Shown here piece by piece: positions 1 to 10,100 of a DNA stretch of 64,000 nt. Source of the DNA: Bradyrhizobium lablabi (GTDB lineage Bacteria; Pseudomonadota; Alphaproteobacteria; Rhizobiales; Xanthobacteraceae); NCBI RefSeq assembly GCF_900141755.1, contig NZ_LT670844.1:1240001-1304000 (forward strand). Reading direction: 5' to 3'. Made by a program: the position numbers and the translations under genes. Every line of letters starts with the position of its first letter. Position 1 is the first letter of the stretch. Below the pieces are notes generated by a model, which made no database searches, was not told the origin of the DNA, and was given only the letters and a program-made list of their open reading frames with translations.

Positions 1-257
1 AGGCGCTCGCGCAAGACCTCGTGCGCCTGCGCTACGAGCGGGCGCACGAGCTTCACTCCACGCAGCCCCGTCAGCGGTCCGGTTTCGCTGGCAAGAGCGC
101 GCAGCGCGTGCCGGATCTCCGCGGTCGGCACTCTATCCGACGTGGCATCATCCAACGTGGCATCGCTGACGGCTGCGCTTGGAATGCCGCAAATAGGGCC
201 AATTCTTTGCCACCCTTCAGTGGATCCTGAGGGGGGCGCCGTGAGAAGTCTCTTCAT
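1..257 (-). CDS. 5' part of an unidentified protein, truncated by the window edge
   Basis: An open frame of 85 codons starts at an ATG at 257 and runs off the left edge without a stop. A GAGGAG ribosome-binding sequence lies about 7 bases before the ATG, which supports this start. The visible part begins MKRLLTAP and ends in an alanine/arginine-rich helical stretch. I do not recognise the family. The next gene to the right on the same strand (SBF-like symporter) ends at 507, so about 250 bases separate them and they need not share a transcript. Confidence 0.5.
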   Translation of the reverse strand, partial: MKRLLTAPPSGSTEGWQRIGPICGIPSAAVSDATLDDATSDRVPTAEIRHALRALASETGPLTGLRGVKLVRPLVAQAHEVLRER

Positions 258-506
258 CTTGGCCGCTCCTCGTTGCTCGTAGGGGCACAGCTTTGCTATT
301 GGCCCGACTGCCGAGGTTGAGGTAGCGCGGCTACACGACGATTTCAGAGCCACGGAAGTCGATTACATCTGAAACCACTCAAGCCCCCGAAAAGCCTTGC
401 TATCGCGACAGACGGAACCTGCTTCGATCGTCACCAGCGGCTTCTCGGCCCTCGATGGAATGCCAAACTTCAGAAGGGGGATACGATTGGCCGCGAAAAT
501 CCCGCC

Positions 507-1490
507 TCAGGGGGTGACTATCGCGGGCGATCTCACAGCCCTGGCGTAGCGCCGGGCGAGCGCGGCGCAGGCCATGAGCTGGATCTGATAGAACACCATC
601 AATGGCAGGACGATGAGGCCCAAGGCGTGGCCGGCAAACAGCAAATTCGCCATCGGGATCCCGGTGACGAGGCTCTTTTTCGAGCCGCAGAACACGATCG
701 CGATTTGATCCTCTCGCGAGAAGCCGAGACCGCGTGCGGCAAGCGCGGTGATCGCCAGCATCAGCGCGAGCAAACTGCCGGCCGCGGCAAACAGCGCCAT
801 CAGCGGTCCCAAGGCGAGCTGGTGCCAGATCCCGCTCAAAGTGGCTGCGCTGAACACGGTGTAGACCACCAGCAGCACCGAGCCGCGATCGACGCCGCTT
901 AAGGCGCGCCGCCGTGCCTGCACCCAGCTCCCGATCCAGGGCTGCAACAGCTGGCCGGCGACAAACGGAAGGAGCATCTCCAGCCCGATCGATCTCAGCG
1001 CATTGAGCGAAAACGCGCCGTGCGCGTCCAGTACGAGACCCGTCAACAGCGGCGTCAGGAAGATACCGAAAATGCTCGAAGCCGAAGCGCTGCACAGCGC
1101 CGCCGCGACATTCCCGCCGGCGATCGAGGTGAAGGCGACCGAGTCCTGTACCGTCGACGGCAAGGTGCAAAGAAACAGGAGGCCGAGATAGAGCGGCGGC
1201 GTCAGCAGGGTCCCGGACAGCGGCCGCAAAGCGAGTCCGACGACCGGAAACAGCACAAAGGTGGCGGCAAAAATGACCAAATGCAGCCGCCAATGCAACG
1301 CCCCCGCAACGATCGCCGCGCGCGACAGCCGTGCGCCTTGAAGAAAGAACAGGAGGCCAATTGCAGCTGCGGCCAGATCGCCGAAAATCCCGGCGCTCGT
1401 GCCCCGGCAAGGCAGCAGGAAGGCCAACATCACCGTCGCCAGCATGGCAGTCGTGAACTCGTCGGGGCGGACGCGAGACAGCGCGCTCAT
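507..1490 (-). CDS. SBF-like (bile acid:sodium symporter superfamily) membrane transporter
   Basis: The protein (327 residues from the ATG at 1490) is almost entirely hydrophobic, with about nine to ten membrane segments. It contains the stretches TLPSTVQDSVAFT and FCGSKKSLVTGIPMA, which match the conserved membrane motifs of the YfeH/SBF-like branch of the bile acid:sodium symporter superfamily. Members are sodium-coupled inner-membrane carriers of organic anions; the substrate cannot be told. The frame stays open upstream to 1661, but that extension is arginine- and cysteine-rich and unlike the family, so I take the internal ATG, which has GGAG about 8 bases ahead. The gene stands alone between the left partial gene and glutamine synthetase, all on the minus strand. 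Confidence 0.75.
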   Translation of the reverse strand: MSALSRVRPDEFTTAMLATVMLAFLLPCRGTSAGIFGDLAAAAIGLLFFLQGARLSRAAIVAGALHWRLHLVIFAATFVLFPVVGLALRPLSGTLLTPPLYLGLLFLCTLPSTVQDSVAFTSIAGGNVAAALCSASASSIFGIFLTPLLTGLVLDAHGAFSLNALRSIGLEMLLPFVAGQLLQPWIGSWVQARRRALSGVDRGSVLLVVYTVFSAATLSGIWHQLALGPLMALFAAAGSLLALMLAITALAARGLGFSREDQIAIVFCGSKKSLVTGIPMANLLFAGHALGLIVLPLMVFYQIQLMACAALARRYARAVRSPAIVTP

Positions 1491-1705
1491 CGGGCCGGCT
1501 CCGCTGGTCGGGGTTGCGCCGGCCTTAAAATGTCGGCCTTGCTGGAATTGTGAACCCAGATCGCCGGTGCCCGCCAATCGGCTGCGGCAGCAATGTCCCC
1601 GCGCAGCACAAGGCCGCGGCATGCGGCGAGCGTTGACGGGCCGATCCGCCCGCTGAGACATGTCTTAGGTTTCGGCAAAGTTACTGCAGCCATCGGCCGC
1701 CTCCC

Positions 1706-3115
1706 TCAGACCGAAAAGTACATGTCGAACTCAAGTGGATGCGGCGTCGTTTCGAGACGCACGACTTCCTGCGACTTCAACTCGATAAAGGAGTTGATCT
1801 GATCGTCGTCGAACACATCACCCGCGTTCAAAAAGGCACGATCCTTGTCGAGGCTTTCAAGCGCTTCCCGCAAGCTGGTACAGACGGTCGGTATCGACCG
1901 CAGCTCTTCCGGTGGCAGGTCGTAAAGATCCTTATCCATCGGCTCGCCCGGATGGACCTTGTTCCTGATGCCGTCGAGCCCGGCCATCAGCATCGCAGCG
2001 AAGCCAAGATAAGGATTGGCGGACGGATCGGGGAAGCGGACCTCGACGCGCTTCGCTTTCGGGTCTGCGGCGAAAGGAATTCGGCACGAGGCTGAGCGGT
2101 TGCACGCGGAGTAGGCGAGCAACACGGGCGCTTCGTATCCCGGGACCAGACGCTTGTAGGAATTCGTCGATGGGTTGGTGAAGGCGTTGATCGCCTTGGC
2201 ATGCCGGATGATGCCACCGATGTAGTGGAGGCAGATCTCGGACAGGCCGGCATAGTGGTTGCCCGCGAACGCCGGCCGGCCATTCTTCCAGATCGATTGA
2301 TGCACGTGCATGCCCGAGCCGTTGTCGCCATGGACCGGTTTCGGCATGAAGGTCGCAGCCTTGCCAGCGGCATTGGCGACCTGATGTACGGCATATTTGT
2401 AGAGTTGCATCTTATCGGCATTGCGGACGAGCGTGTCGAACCTAATACCAAGCTCATGTTGTCCGGCGGCGACCTCGTGGTGGTGCTTCTCCACTGCGAC
2501 ACCCATGCCGGCAAGCGCCTTCAACATTTGCGACCGCAAACCTTGGCAGGAGTCAACCGGCGGAACCGGAAAGTAGCCGCCCTTCACGCGAGGACGGTGA
2601 CCGAGATTACCACCGTCCATGATGCGATCGTCGTTGGACGGCAATTCCGATGAGTCGAGCTTAAAGCCGGTGTTGTAGGGGTCGGCCTTGTAGCGAACGT
2701 CCTCGAAGATGAAGAATTCCGCCTCCGGGCCGAAATAGGCGATGTCGCCGGCGCCGGTCGATTTGAGATAGGTCTCCGCCTTTCTGGCGGTGCCACGCGG
2801 ATCACGATTGTAGGGCTGGGTAGTGACGGGATCGTGGACGTCGCAGAGAACCACCAGGGTCGGTTCGGCGAAGAATGGGTCCCGATGCAACGTCGTCGGA
2901 TCAGGCAACAACACCATGTCCGACTCGTTGATCGCCTTCCATCCGGCGATCGACGAGCCGTCGAACATCACGCCTTCAGTGAACACGGTTTCGTCAACGA
3001 CAGAGCCATCCAGCGTCACGTGCTGGAGCTTGCCTTTAAGATCGGTAAAGCGCAGGTCAACAAAGTCGATTCCATCGTCCTTGATCGCCTTTAGAACGTC
3101 GTTTGCAGTCGTCAT
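1706..3115 (-). CDS. glnA: Glutamine synthetase type I (GlnA family), probably a second copy
   Basis: The enzyme makes glutamine from glutamate, ammonia and ATP in the cytoplasm. At 469 residues it has the normal type I (dodecameric) length. Visible signatures are [13 protein letters not shown] near residue 50, FGPEAEFF in the ATP/metal site, [10 protein letters not shown], the glutamate-binding loop with NRSAS, and [11 protein letters not shown]. Tyr398 in LYDLPPEE is the site adenylylated by GlnE in this family, so the enzyme should be under that control. The sequence differs from the usual housekeeping GlnA of Rhizobiales as I recall it (for example [16 protein letters not shown] near the N-terminus), so I infer a paralogue. 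No glnB lies next to it in the window. Confidence 0.95.
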   Translation of the reverse strand: MTTANDVLKAIKDDGIDFVDLRFTDLKGKLQHVTLDGSVVDETVFTEGVMFDGSSIAGWKAINESDMVLLPDPTTLHRDPFFAEPTLVVLCDVHDPVTTQPYNRDPRGTARKAETYLKSTGAGDIAYFGPEAEFFIFEDVRYKADPYNTGFKLDSSELPSNDDRIMDGGNLGHRPRVKGGYFPVPPVDSCQGLRSQMLKALAGMGVAVEKHHHEVAAGQHELGIRFDTLVRNADKMQLYKYAVHQVANAAGKAATFMPKPVHGDNGSGMHVHQSIWKNGRPAFAGNHYAGLSEICLHYIGGIIRHAKAINAFTNPSTNSYKRLVPGYEAPVLLAYSACNRSASCRIPFAADPKAKRVEVRFPDPSANPYLGFAAMLMAGLDGIRNKVHPGEPMDKDLYDLPPEELRSIPTVCTSLREALESLDKDRAFLNAGDVFDDDQINSFIELKSQEVVRLETTPHPLEFDMYFSV

Positions 3116-3744
3116 TGCCGTTTTGCCTTTCCGATCAAGCAGATCCCCCCCGCGAGCGTACGGAGACTCTGATGACCGCCAGTTACGGAATCATCACCGG
3201 CGTGGGCAATACGGTTACGGCTGTAGTCGCGCGGCGCCGCCTTTTTGTCATCTTCAGAACGGAGCGACTGCCTTCAAATGTCGGTGGACGACGATGAGAC
3301 CACTGGCGGTGTTACGGAGAGCCGGTCGCGCCAGCCACCAGCCATGAGAACAAACAATCGTGCTCGGTAAGCGACTGTCAAACTCTAGCTAGGCAACTGG
3401 AATGTTGACGATGTCCATTTCCAGGGAAAGACCCGAAGTAGTTGGCCAACCGCCAAAATGGCGAGATTGACCCTCAGCAGACCAACGTAGGCCGGACGTC
3501 AATATCGCCTTGGCATCGCCTTCGGACCGATTGGCGCGACAACGGCGTTCGGCTATCGCTCCATTGACCCAATAGGGGTGGAGGCTCCCGCATGTGTCAT
3601 ATCTGCCGCACTGTAGACCTATTCCTCGAACGGGTCCGATCTGCCGCACTGTAGACGTATTCCGACGTTCATGCTCCCGGCGGGTCTGAGGGGAACGCGC
3701 AGCAGGTTACTGCCTTGTTTCTTCTAACCTAGTGGAGAAGTACC
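3116..3744. other. Intergenic region between glnA and a small exported protein; decayed sequence
   Basis: No convincing gene is present in these 629 bases. The part next to glnA should hold its promoter; I could not find a clear sigma-54 or sigma-70 site. A 41-codon plus-strand frame at 3172-3297 has GGAG 7 bases ahead of its ATG, but nothing else supports it. Around 3389-3649 the minus strand reads as a short frame of the low-complexity kind that often marks decayed coding DNA in this group. A 25-bp direct repeat lies at 3601-3663. Confidence 0.5.
3601..3663. repeat. 25-bp direct repeat, two copies
   Basis: Copies at 3601-3625 and 3639-3663 differ at one base and are separated by 13 bases. 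The core is ctgccgcactgtagac. The copies lie in non-coding DNA upstream of the small exported protein at 3745, too far for a typical operator of that gene. They may be the scar of a local duplication. Confidence 0.75.
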
Positions 3745-3927
3745 GTGGTGAAAATTGTGATTATAGCGGGTGCAACGCTTGCCCTGGTGACCGCCGCTGG
3801 CGCGGCCGACTTCCCGCACCGACAGCCCGTCTATCAGCAGGCTCCAGTCGGCAAGATGCCGATTGGCAAGACCCCAGTCGGGAAGGCCCCAATCGGCAAG
3901 GCACCCGTCGTGACGCGGGGCTACTAA
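3745..3927 (+). CDS. Small exported protein with pentapeptide xP(V/I)GK repeats
   Basis: This 60-residue protein starts at a GTG (3745; a second GTG follows at once) with GGAG seven bases ahead. The first 20 residues form a signal peptide ending in AGAA, so it should be exported. The mature part contains four and a half copies of the pentapeptide xP(V/I)GK (APVGK, MPIGK, TPVGK, APIGK, APV), giving a basic proline-rich periplasmic peptide. I do not know its role. It lies just upstream of another exported protein on the same strand. Confidence 0.6.
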   Translation: MVKIVIIAGATLALVTAAGAADFPHRQPVYQQAPVGKMPIGKTPVGKAPIGKAPVVTRGY

Positions 3928-3990
3928 TCCGCGGTATTGACTCAGGTCTCGTTGATCTGACCTTTATCGTCGATAGTTGAAGGGCGACGC

Positions 3991-4698
3991 GTGGCAAATA
4001 GACCGAAGAGATTAGGACTATGCTTGTTTGCGGGATTCGCACTCGCCGTTTTGCTCCCGTGCAAAATCCAATCAGCTGCTGCAAACGAGATTGACATTCG
4101 CGCCGGTTCGGAACGCTTCATTTCCCAGAGACGGGAGGTCCACAAGCGCACCGCCGACGCGAACGCGCTTGTTTCCAGTGAGGCGCCCATTGAATCGAAA
4201 CCGGCGCCACGGTCTGTTCGAAAGCCGGGGTCGGTATCAGCAAAGGGCCCGTACTATGTTGATTTCCGAGCCAGAACGGCGGCGAGCTGGGGACACGCTT
4301 TCGTCTGGTTTGGGAAGACAAGCGAGCGAGAAGTTGAAGTCGCGGGCCTTACCCCTGCGGGCGACACCCTAGCCTATGTAGTTGGTTATTTGACGTGGGT
4401 GCCGTCCGAGACCGGGGCAAGCTATGGCGATCTTGATCCGCAGTACTTGACCGCTAGTTACCGAGTTTACTTGAATGAGCCGGACGCAAAGAGGGTTTTC
4501 GCATACATCAAGCAATTACAGGCGAGTTCACCGGTCTGGAACGCCGAAACATCCAATTGCACTGCGTTTATCGGTAGCATCGCAGATTTTATGGGATTGA
4601 AAGTTCCCCTCCGCTGGGAGCGTCCTGAGGAGTATGTCAACAGCCTCAAGGCGATGAATGGCGGGCGCCAGATAGTCCACCTGTCGTCAGAACAATAG
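3991..4698 (+). CDS. Exported protein with a possible permuted papain-like (His before Cys) fold
   Basis: The 235-residue protein starts at a GTG with AGGG about 8 bases ahead and has an N-terminal signal segment (about residues 8-28). After a polar linker, the conserved-looking part begins near residue 87. It contains WGHAFVWFG near residue 100 and SNCTAFIGSIADFMG near residue 190. A His followed about 90 residues later by an Asn-Cys-Thr is the arrangement of circularly permuted NlpC/P60-like or LRAT-like cysteine enzymes, so a cell-wall or lipid-related hydrolase is possible. This is inference from two motifs only. The gene follows the small repeat protein by 63 bases and may be cotranscribed with it. 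Confidence 0.6.
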   Translation: MANRPKRLGLCLFAGFALAVLLPCKIQSAAANEIDIRAGSERFISQRREVHKRTADANALVSSEAPIESKPAPRSVRKPGSVSAKGPYYVDFRARTAASWGHAFVWFGKTSEREVEVAGLTPAGDTLAYVVGYLTWVPSETGASYGDLDPQYLTASYRVYLNEPDAKRVFAYIKQLQASSPVWNAETSNCTAFIGSIADFMGLKVPLRWERPEEYVNSLKAMNGGRQIVHLSSEQ

Positions 4699-4977
4699 CT
4701 CGCGTTCGTCGTTGGGGCCCTATTCATCGTTAGCCCCTAAAGGATGAGCCTTCGCGTCACCCGTCTAAGATCAAGATCAGTATCCGTTTCCGGAAAGGCT
4801 GCGTCGCTCGGGTTTTGCACGACGGTGATGCCCTGCTCTGCTTGAGTGCCGACAGGCCGTAGCCGCGAGGATGGCGCCGATTGCTCTGGGACCACAGCAG
4901 AGGCCCGTAGATGGAATAGCGGATCGAGGACCGGCGTTGTTTTCACGCGCCCCGAGGCGCTTGGGCTTATACTCTGG

Positions 4978-5397
4978 TCAAGAGGGCGTCCATTCCAGTT
5001 CGCGGCGCTTGTTCTGGATTGTCCAAGCCGGCAAGTGCCGGTGATGCCAGTAGTCGGCGACGCCGATGTAGATATGGGCCTGGACCATGTGGCCAGTCTC
5101 GTAGACGTCAGTCACCTTGCGGTCATAGGACCGGCCCTTGCGTTCGAGACGGTCAAGCTGCTCCAGGGTGGCATCATCGACGTGGTAAATCTCGCCGGCA
5201 ATGGCAAGCGGTGGGAGCCCGAAGTCAGCGGGGACTGCATCCAGGACGATTGGGAAAACGCCGGTCGTGATCATCCAATAGGTTCTCAGCGTTGCGGCTT
5301 CACCTATGAACTTGCTCATTTCGAGTAGAGAGTGATTGTGATGGCCGCGCCGCAGCGTGCCGTAGACAAAGACGCGGTGGGTCTGTGGGGTCGTCAT
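4978..5397 (-). CDS. Gamma-glutamylcyclotransferase-like protein (GGCT/AIG2 family)
   Basis: The sequence contains the family signature VFVYGTLRRG close to the N-terminus, the glycine-rich substrate loop, and later GEIYHVDDATLEQLDRLE with the catalytic-type glutamate. These fit the BtrG/GGCT fold, which releases 5-oxoproline from gamma-glutamyl amines or peptides in the cytoplasm. From the ATG at 5397 it has 139 residues, a usual length; the frame remains open to 5514, with another possible ATG at 5427. The gene faces the exported protein at 3991-4698 tail to tail, 279 bases apart. A weak 5-bp inverted repeat in that gap (4717-4738) could end transcription. Confidence 0.8.
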   Translation of the reverse strand: MTTPQTHRVFVYGTLRRGHHNHSLLEMSKFIGEAATLRTYWMITTGVFPIVLDAVPADFGLPPLAIAGEIYHVDDATLEQLDRLERKGRSYDRKVTDVYETGHMVQAHIYIGVADYWHHRHLPAWTIQNKRRELEWTPS

Positions 5398-6043
5398 GAA
5401 CGACTTGCTGAGCTGACTGTCCGCCATGCGTTGCCCGCCGTATACCAATTTCGCCGGTTCGTCGCTGCGGAAGGCTTGATGGGCTACGGCAGCAGTGAAA
5501 CTGAGTACTACCATCTCATGGAACCTATGCCGGAAAAATTCTCAGAGGTGACAAGCCGGCCGATCTGCCGGTCCAACAGTCGGCCAGCGCGAACGGAATC
5601 GACGCCCCTAACTCTCTCCTAAGTATCGCGCTCTAAAGTCACGACCTTGAGGCGGGAGGAACAACTGACCTTCGTTCCTGGCCATGAGACCGCGATGTGG
5701 GTTGTGAGGTACGACTCTTTTTTTTGCGCAGTGAGCACGGCAACGATGTACGGCGAACCGATCGGGTGACGGGCTTGAACCGTTTCGTCATTCAGGGCTC
5801 AGAACCAGGCAATCCTGCATACCAGCAATTTCATGGTAATTGCGGTCCAGACGACGGGCTCAATACGGCCATATCTCTTTTATACGCGAGTGTGCCATGC
5901 TACCCCCGTTCCCCACAGGCTCCATCTCGTCGGCAAGAAGTGTTGCCTTGCGTGAAACGGTCAATGCCGAACATACTCATAACTGGCCTCCCAACGCGCT
6001 CGGCCATTGAAGAACTAGCCACGATCGGTGGCCTGGAGCTGAA
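5398..6043. other. Divergent intergenic region, no supported gene
   Basis: This 646-base stretch separates the cyclotransferase gene (leftwards) from the RND efflux operon (rightwards) and should hold both promoters. Frames on the plus strand here lack ribosome-binding sites and recognisable sequence. I see no repeat or operator that I can defend. Confidence 0.4.
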
Positions 6044-7189
6044 GTGCGTCGCTCAGCCCTGATCATAGCCCTGCTTGTTATTGGAGCAGCCGCTGTTTTA
6101 GCCGACACTCGCTGGTGGGGATCGTCGATCTCGCAATCGGTCGCGCGGGGTAGCGGGCCAGCCATCCCGGTCGTGACCGACAAGGCGAGGCGCGCGGATG
6201 TGCCTATTTACCTGACCGGTCTGGGGACGGTGCAGGCGTTTAACAGCGTGCTCATCAGGTCGAGGGTTGACGGTCAAATCGTCAAAATCAGGTTCGAAGA
6301 GGGCAGCGATATCCACGCCGGGGATGTATTGATCGAGATTGACCAAGCGCCATTTGAAGCGGCGCTGGCTCAGGCGAAAGCCAATGAGCTCAAGGATCAA
6401 GCTCAGCTCAACAACGCCCGGCGCGATCTGGGCCGATATTCCAGTCTCGCGAAAACCGGTGCAGGCAGCGCTCAGCAGTTCGACACAACGCAAGCCTTGG
6501 TCGAGCAACTGGAGGCAAGTATCAAGGCTGATCAGGCGTTGGTTGACACGGCGCAGGTCCAACTAAACTACACCCGCATCCGTTCGCCGATAGACGGGCG
6601 CGTCGGAACGCGCCTCGTCGATCTAGGCAACATCGTGCGGGCAAGTGATACGACGGGCATCGTCACCATCAACCAAATCCACCCTATCTTCGTAAGCTTC
6701 GCGCTTCCCGCCGACTCGCTGGGGCAACTTCGTGCCGGGTCGAAGGATGGTGATGTCATTGTTGTGGCGCTCAATCGCGACGGGCAAACTCTCGCCACAG
6801 GCGTGCTCGCCGTCATCGACAATCAGATCAATCCAGCCACGGGCACGATCAACTATAAGGCGAAATTCGACAACGCCGATGACGTCTTGTGGCCCGGACA
6901 GTTTGTCAACCTTCGTATCCAGCTTGCGACCCGCCGCAATGTGATCGCAGTACCGGTGACGGCGGTGCAACAGGGGCCCGACGGATCTTACGCCTTTGTC
7001 GTCGGCGACGACCGCACCGTGCAGAAACGGGCACTCAAGGTCGGCGCGCGCAACAAGACCACCGCGATCATCGACGACGGGCTGCAGCCGGGCGAGCAGA
7101 TCGTCACCGACGGTCAATATCGGATTCAGGCCGGGAGCAAAGTGCAAACCGAATCGCCTGTTGACGCCGGTCCCGCGAATTCACCATGA
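6044..7189 (+). CDS. RND efflux periplasmic adaptor (MdtA-like membrane fusion protein)
   Basis: This 381-residue protein links an inner-membrane RND pump to an outer-membrane channel. It starts at a GTG with GGAG six bases ahead, and has an N-terminal membrane anchor or signal (residues 4-21). The domains appear in the usual order: barrel-sandwich half (RVDGQIVKIRFEEGSDIHAGDVL), a coiled-coil hairpin (about residues 100-170), the second half (RIRSPIDGRVGTRLVDLGNIV), a beta-barrel, and a membrane-proximal domain (AVPVTAVQQGPDGSYAFVV). The stop overlaps the start of the pump gene by 4 bp (ATGA), so the two are translationally coupled. No outer-membrane factor gene is adjacent. Substrates are unknown; MdtABC relatives export drugs, bile salts or metals. 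Confidence 0.92.
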   Translation: MRRSALIIALLVIGAAAVLADTRWWGSSISQSVARGSGPAIPVVTDKARRADVPIYLTGLGTVQAFNSVLIRSRVDGQIVKIRFEEGSDIHAGDVLIEIDQAPFEAALAQAKANELKDQAQLNNARRDLGRYSSLAKTGAGSAQQFDTTQALVEQLEASIKADQALVDTAQVQLNYTRIRSPIDGRVGTRLVDLGNIVRASDTTGIVTINQIHPIFVSFALPADSLGQLRAGSKDGDVIVVALNRDGQTLATGVLAVIDNQINPATGTINYKAKFDNADDVLWPGQFVNLRIQLATRRNVIAVPVTAVQQGPDGSYAFVVGDDRTVQKRALKVGARNKTTAIIDDGLQPGEQIVTDGQYRIQAGSKVQTESPVDAGPANSP

Positions 7190-10100
7190 ACGTCTCAGCT
7201 CCTTTTATCGTACGGCCGACCGCGACGACGCTCTTGGTCATCGGCCTCAGCCTGCTCGGTTTGGTTGCTTATTTCCTGCTGCCCATCGCCGGAGTGCCGC
7301 AAGTCGATATCCCTACCGTCCAAATATCGGCAAAGTTGCCTGGGGCGAATGCAGAGACCATGGCTTCATCGGTGGCGGCGCCGCTCGAACGGCAATTGTC
7401 GCTGATTTCGGGGGTAACCTCGATGAGCTCCGCGAGCTCGCTCGGACAGACTTCGATCCAGGTGGAGTTCGACCTCGGCCGCAGTCTTGACGGAGCCACA
7501 CAAGACGTCCAGTCGGCGATCAACGCGGCCGGCGGGCAACTGCCTAAGAATCTGCCTAATCCTCCGACCTATGAAAAAGTCAATCCAGCCGACGCGCTGC
7601 TGATGTCCATCGCGGTCACCTCGCCCGACCTGCCGATCGCGAAGGTCGACGATTATGTCGAAAATTACCTCGCTCCCCAGATTTCCCGCATTAGCGGCGT
7701 GGGTATGGTTGATTTTCACGGCCAGCAAAAACCGGCCGTGCGCGTGCAGATCGACCCGAGCGTGGCATCGGCGATGGGGCTCAGTCTTGAGGATGTCCGG
7801 GCGGCCATTGGGACCGCAACCGTCAATGCTCCGAAGGGCACCCTGGATGGCCGCAGGCAATCCTTGACGCTGGATACCACAGACCAGATCTTCGACGCGT
7901 CGGCTTTCAATTCGGTGATCGTGGCCTATCGCAACGGAGCGCCGGTCCGGATCAGCGACCTCGGCAAGGCCGTCAACGGCGTCGAAGATGTTCGTGAGGC
8001 CGCATGGTTGAATGGCGAGCGGGCTGTCATTATCGACGTGCACAAGCAGCCCGGCTTCAACGTCAATCAAACAGTGCAGTTGGTGAAGGATGCGCTGCCC
8101 GGGCTTAAGCGCACCCTGCCGCCTTCGATCGTGGTGCGGGTTCTCGGCGACCGCACCCAGACGATCCGGGCCTCGGTCGGCGACGTGCAATTCACGATGG
8201 CCATCAGCATCGGCCTCGTGGTGCTGGTCATGTTCCTGTTCCTGCGCAATTCGCGCGCAACGCTGATTCCGAGCGTCACCATCCCGGTCTCACTGCTGGC
8301 GACCTGCGCGGTGATGTACCTGGTCGGCTACACCATCGACAACGTATCGTTGATGGCGCTCACCATCGCGGTCGGCTTCATCATCGACGACGCCGTGGTG
8401 ATGGTGGAGAACATCATTCGCCATATCGAAGCCGGCGAGCGCCCGCTGCAGGCGGCCCTGATCGGATCGCGAGAGATCGGCTTCACCATTGTATCGATGA
8501 CCTTTTCGTTGATAGCGGTGTTTCTGCCGTTGTTGTTGATGGGCGGGCTGATCGGACGATTGTTCCGCGAATTCGCCGTCACCGTGAGTGTGGCGATCGT
8601 CATCTCGGGAATTGTCGCCCTGACGCTTACGCCGATGATGTGCGGTTGGCTGCTGCGGGCGGATGACAATCACGCCCACCCAAAAGCAGCCGGACGGATC
8701 GAGACTTTGCTCGATGCCGCTTTCACGCGGTCGCTGGACGCCTACGCGGCTTGCCTCCGCTGGACGCTGCGTCACCGGCTTACGATGATGGCCGTGATGA
8801 CTGTAACGCTGGCCGCCACTGCATTGCTCTACATCGCGATTCCGAAAGGCTTCTTTCCGCAGCAGGACAACGGCACCATCCAGGGAACCGCCGAAGCTGC
8901 CCAGGACATTTCCTACGCGGCCATGGTGGAACGGGTGCATGAACTGGCCAAGGTCGTGATGGCCGATCCGGATGTGCAGACGGTCTATTACTGGGTCGGC
9001 GCCAATCCGACCGTGAACAGCGCCCGCCTGATGATCGACCTTAAGCCGCTAAGCCAGCGCAAGGCGAGCGCGACAGATGTTGTCAACCGGCTGCGCCAAG
9101 CGACCACCCGGGTGCCGGCGATTGCGTTCTTCGCCCAAGCCCGTCAGGACGTGCAGATCGGTGCGCGGGTCAGCAAGACGCAATATCAATATACCCTGCA
9201 GGATCCCGACGTTGCCGAGCTCTTCAAATGGGCGCCGATCGTGCTGGCGAAACTCTCCTCGCTGCCGGAACTGCAGGACGTGACGGGCGATTTGCAGGCG
9301 ACCGCGCCGCGCATGATGCTCAAGATCGATCGCGATATCATCGGCCGATTGGGAATTTCCCCACAGGCGATCGACGATACGCTTTACGACGCATTCGGAC
9401 AGCGGCAGGTGGCGACCATTTTTGGTCAACTCGACCAGCACCGCGTCATCCTCGAAGCCACGCCCGCTTCCCAAGAAGACGCGTCTTCGCTGGAGACGCT
9501 ATACGTGCCGTCGCCGGCAGGACAGATGGTGCCGCTGTCGGTGCTGACAAAATCGGAGATGTCGGTCTCTCCACTCACGATCAACCATCAGGATATGTTT
9601 CCGTCGGTGACGCTGTCGTTCAATCTTGCGCCAGGACACTCGCTGGGCGAAGCCATTGCCGCGATCGAGAATGCGGAACAGACGCTCGCCAAGCCCGCCT
9701 CCCTCACCGCCCTCTACCAGGGATCCGCGAAGGTTTTCGAAACGTCCTTGGCAAGCCAGCCTTACCTGATCGCGGCGGCGATCATCGCCGTCTATATCGT
9801 TCTCGGGATTCTGTATGAAAGTTTCATCCATCCCATCACGATCCTTTCGACCCTGCCTTCGGCGGGCGTGGGAGCCTTCTTGGCCCTGATCGCTCTCGGA
9901 TACGATTTCTCGCTGATCGCCTTGATCGGCGTTATTCTTCTGGTGGGAATTGTGAAGAAGAACGCGATCATGATGATCGACTTTGCCCTGGTCGGGGAAC
10001 GCCAGCGAAATTTGACGCCGGAGCAATCGATCTACGAAGCTTGCCTGATGCGGTTTCGTCCCATCATGATGACGACCATGGCGGCGTTGCTTGGAAGTCT

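Noticed and set aside
400..1410. Long minus-strand frame of 336 codons
   Set aside because: It lies over the SBF-like transporter in another frame, has arginine-rich, low-sense composition and no ribosome-binding site.
3172..3297. 41-codon plus-strand ORF upstream of glnA with a ribosome-binding sequence
   Set aside because: Short, no resemblance, lies where glnA control DNA is expected; insufficient support to list it as a gene.
4737..4946. 69-codon minus-strand frame between convergent genes
   Set aside because: GTG start without a ribosome-binding site and no recognised sequence; may be decayed coding DNA.
5697..6062. 121-codon plus-strand frame before the RND adaptor
   Set aside because: No ribosome-binding site, odd composition, and it overlaps the well-supported GTG start of the adaptor.
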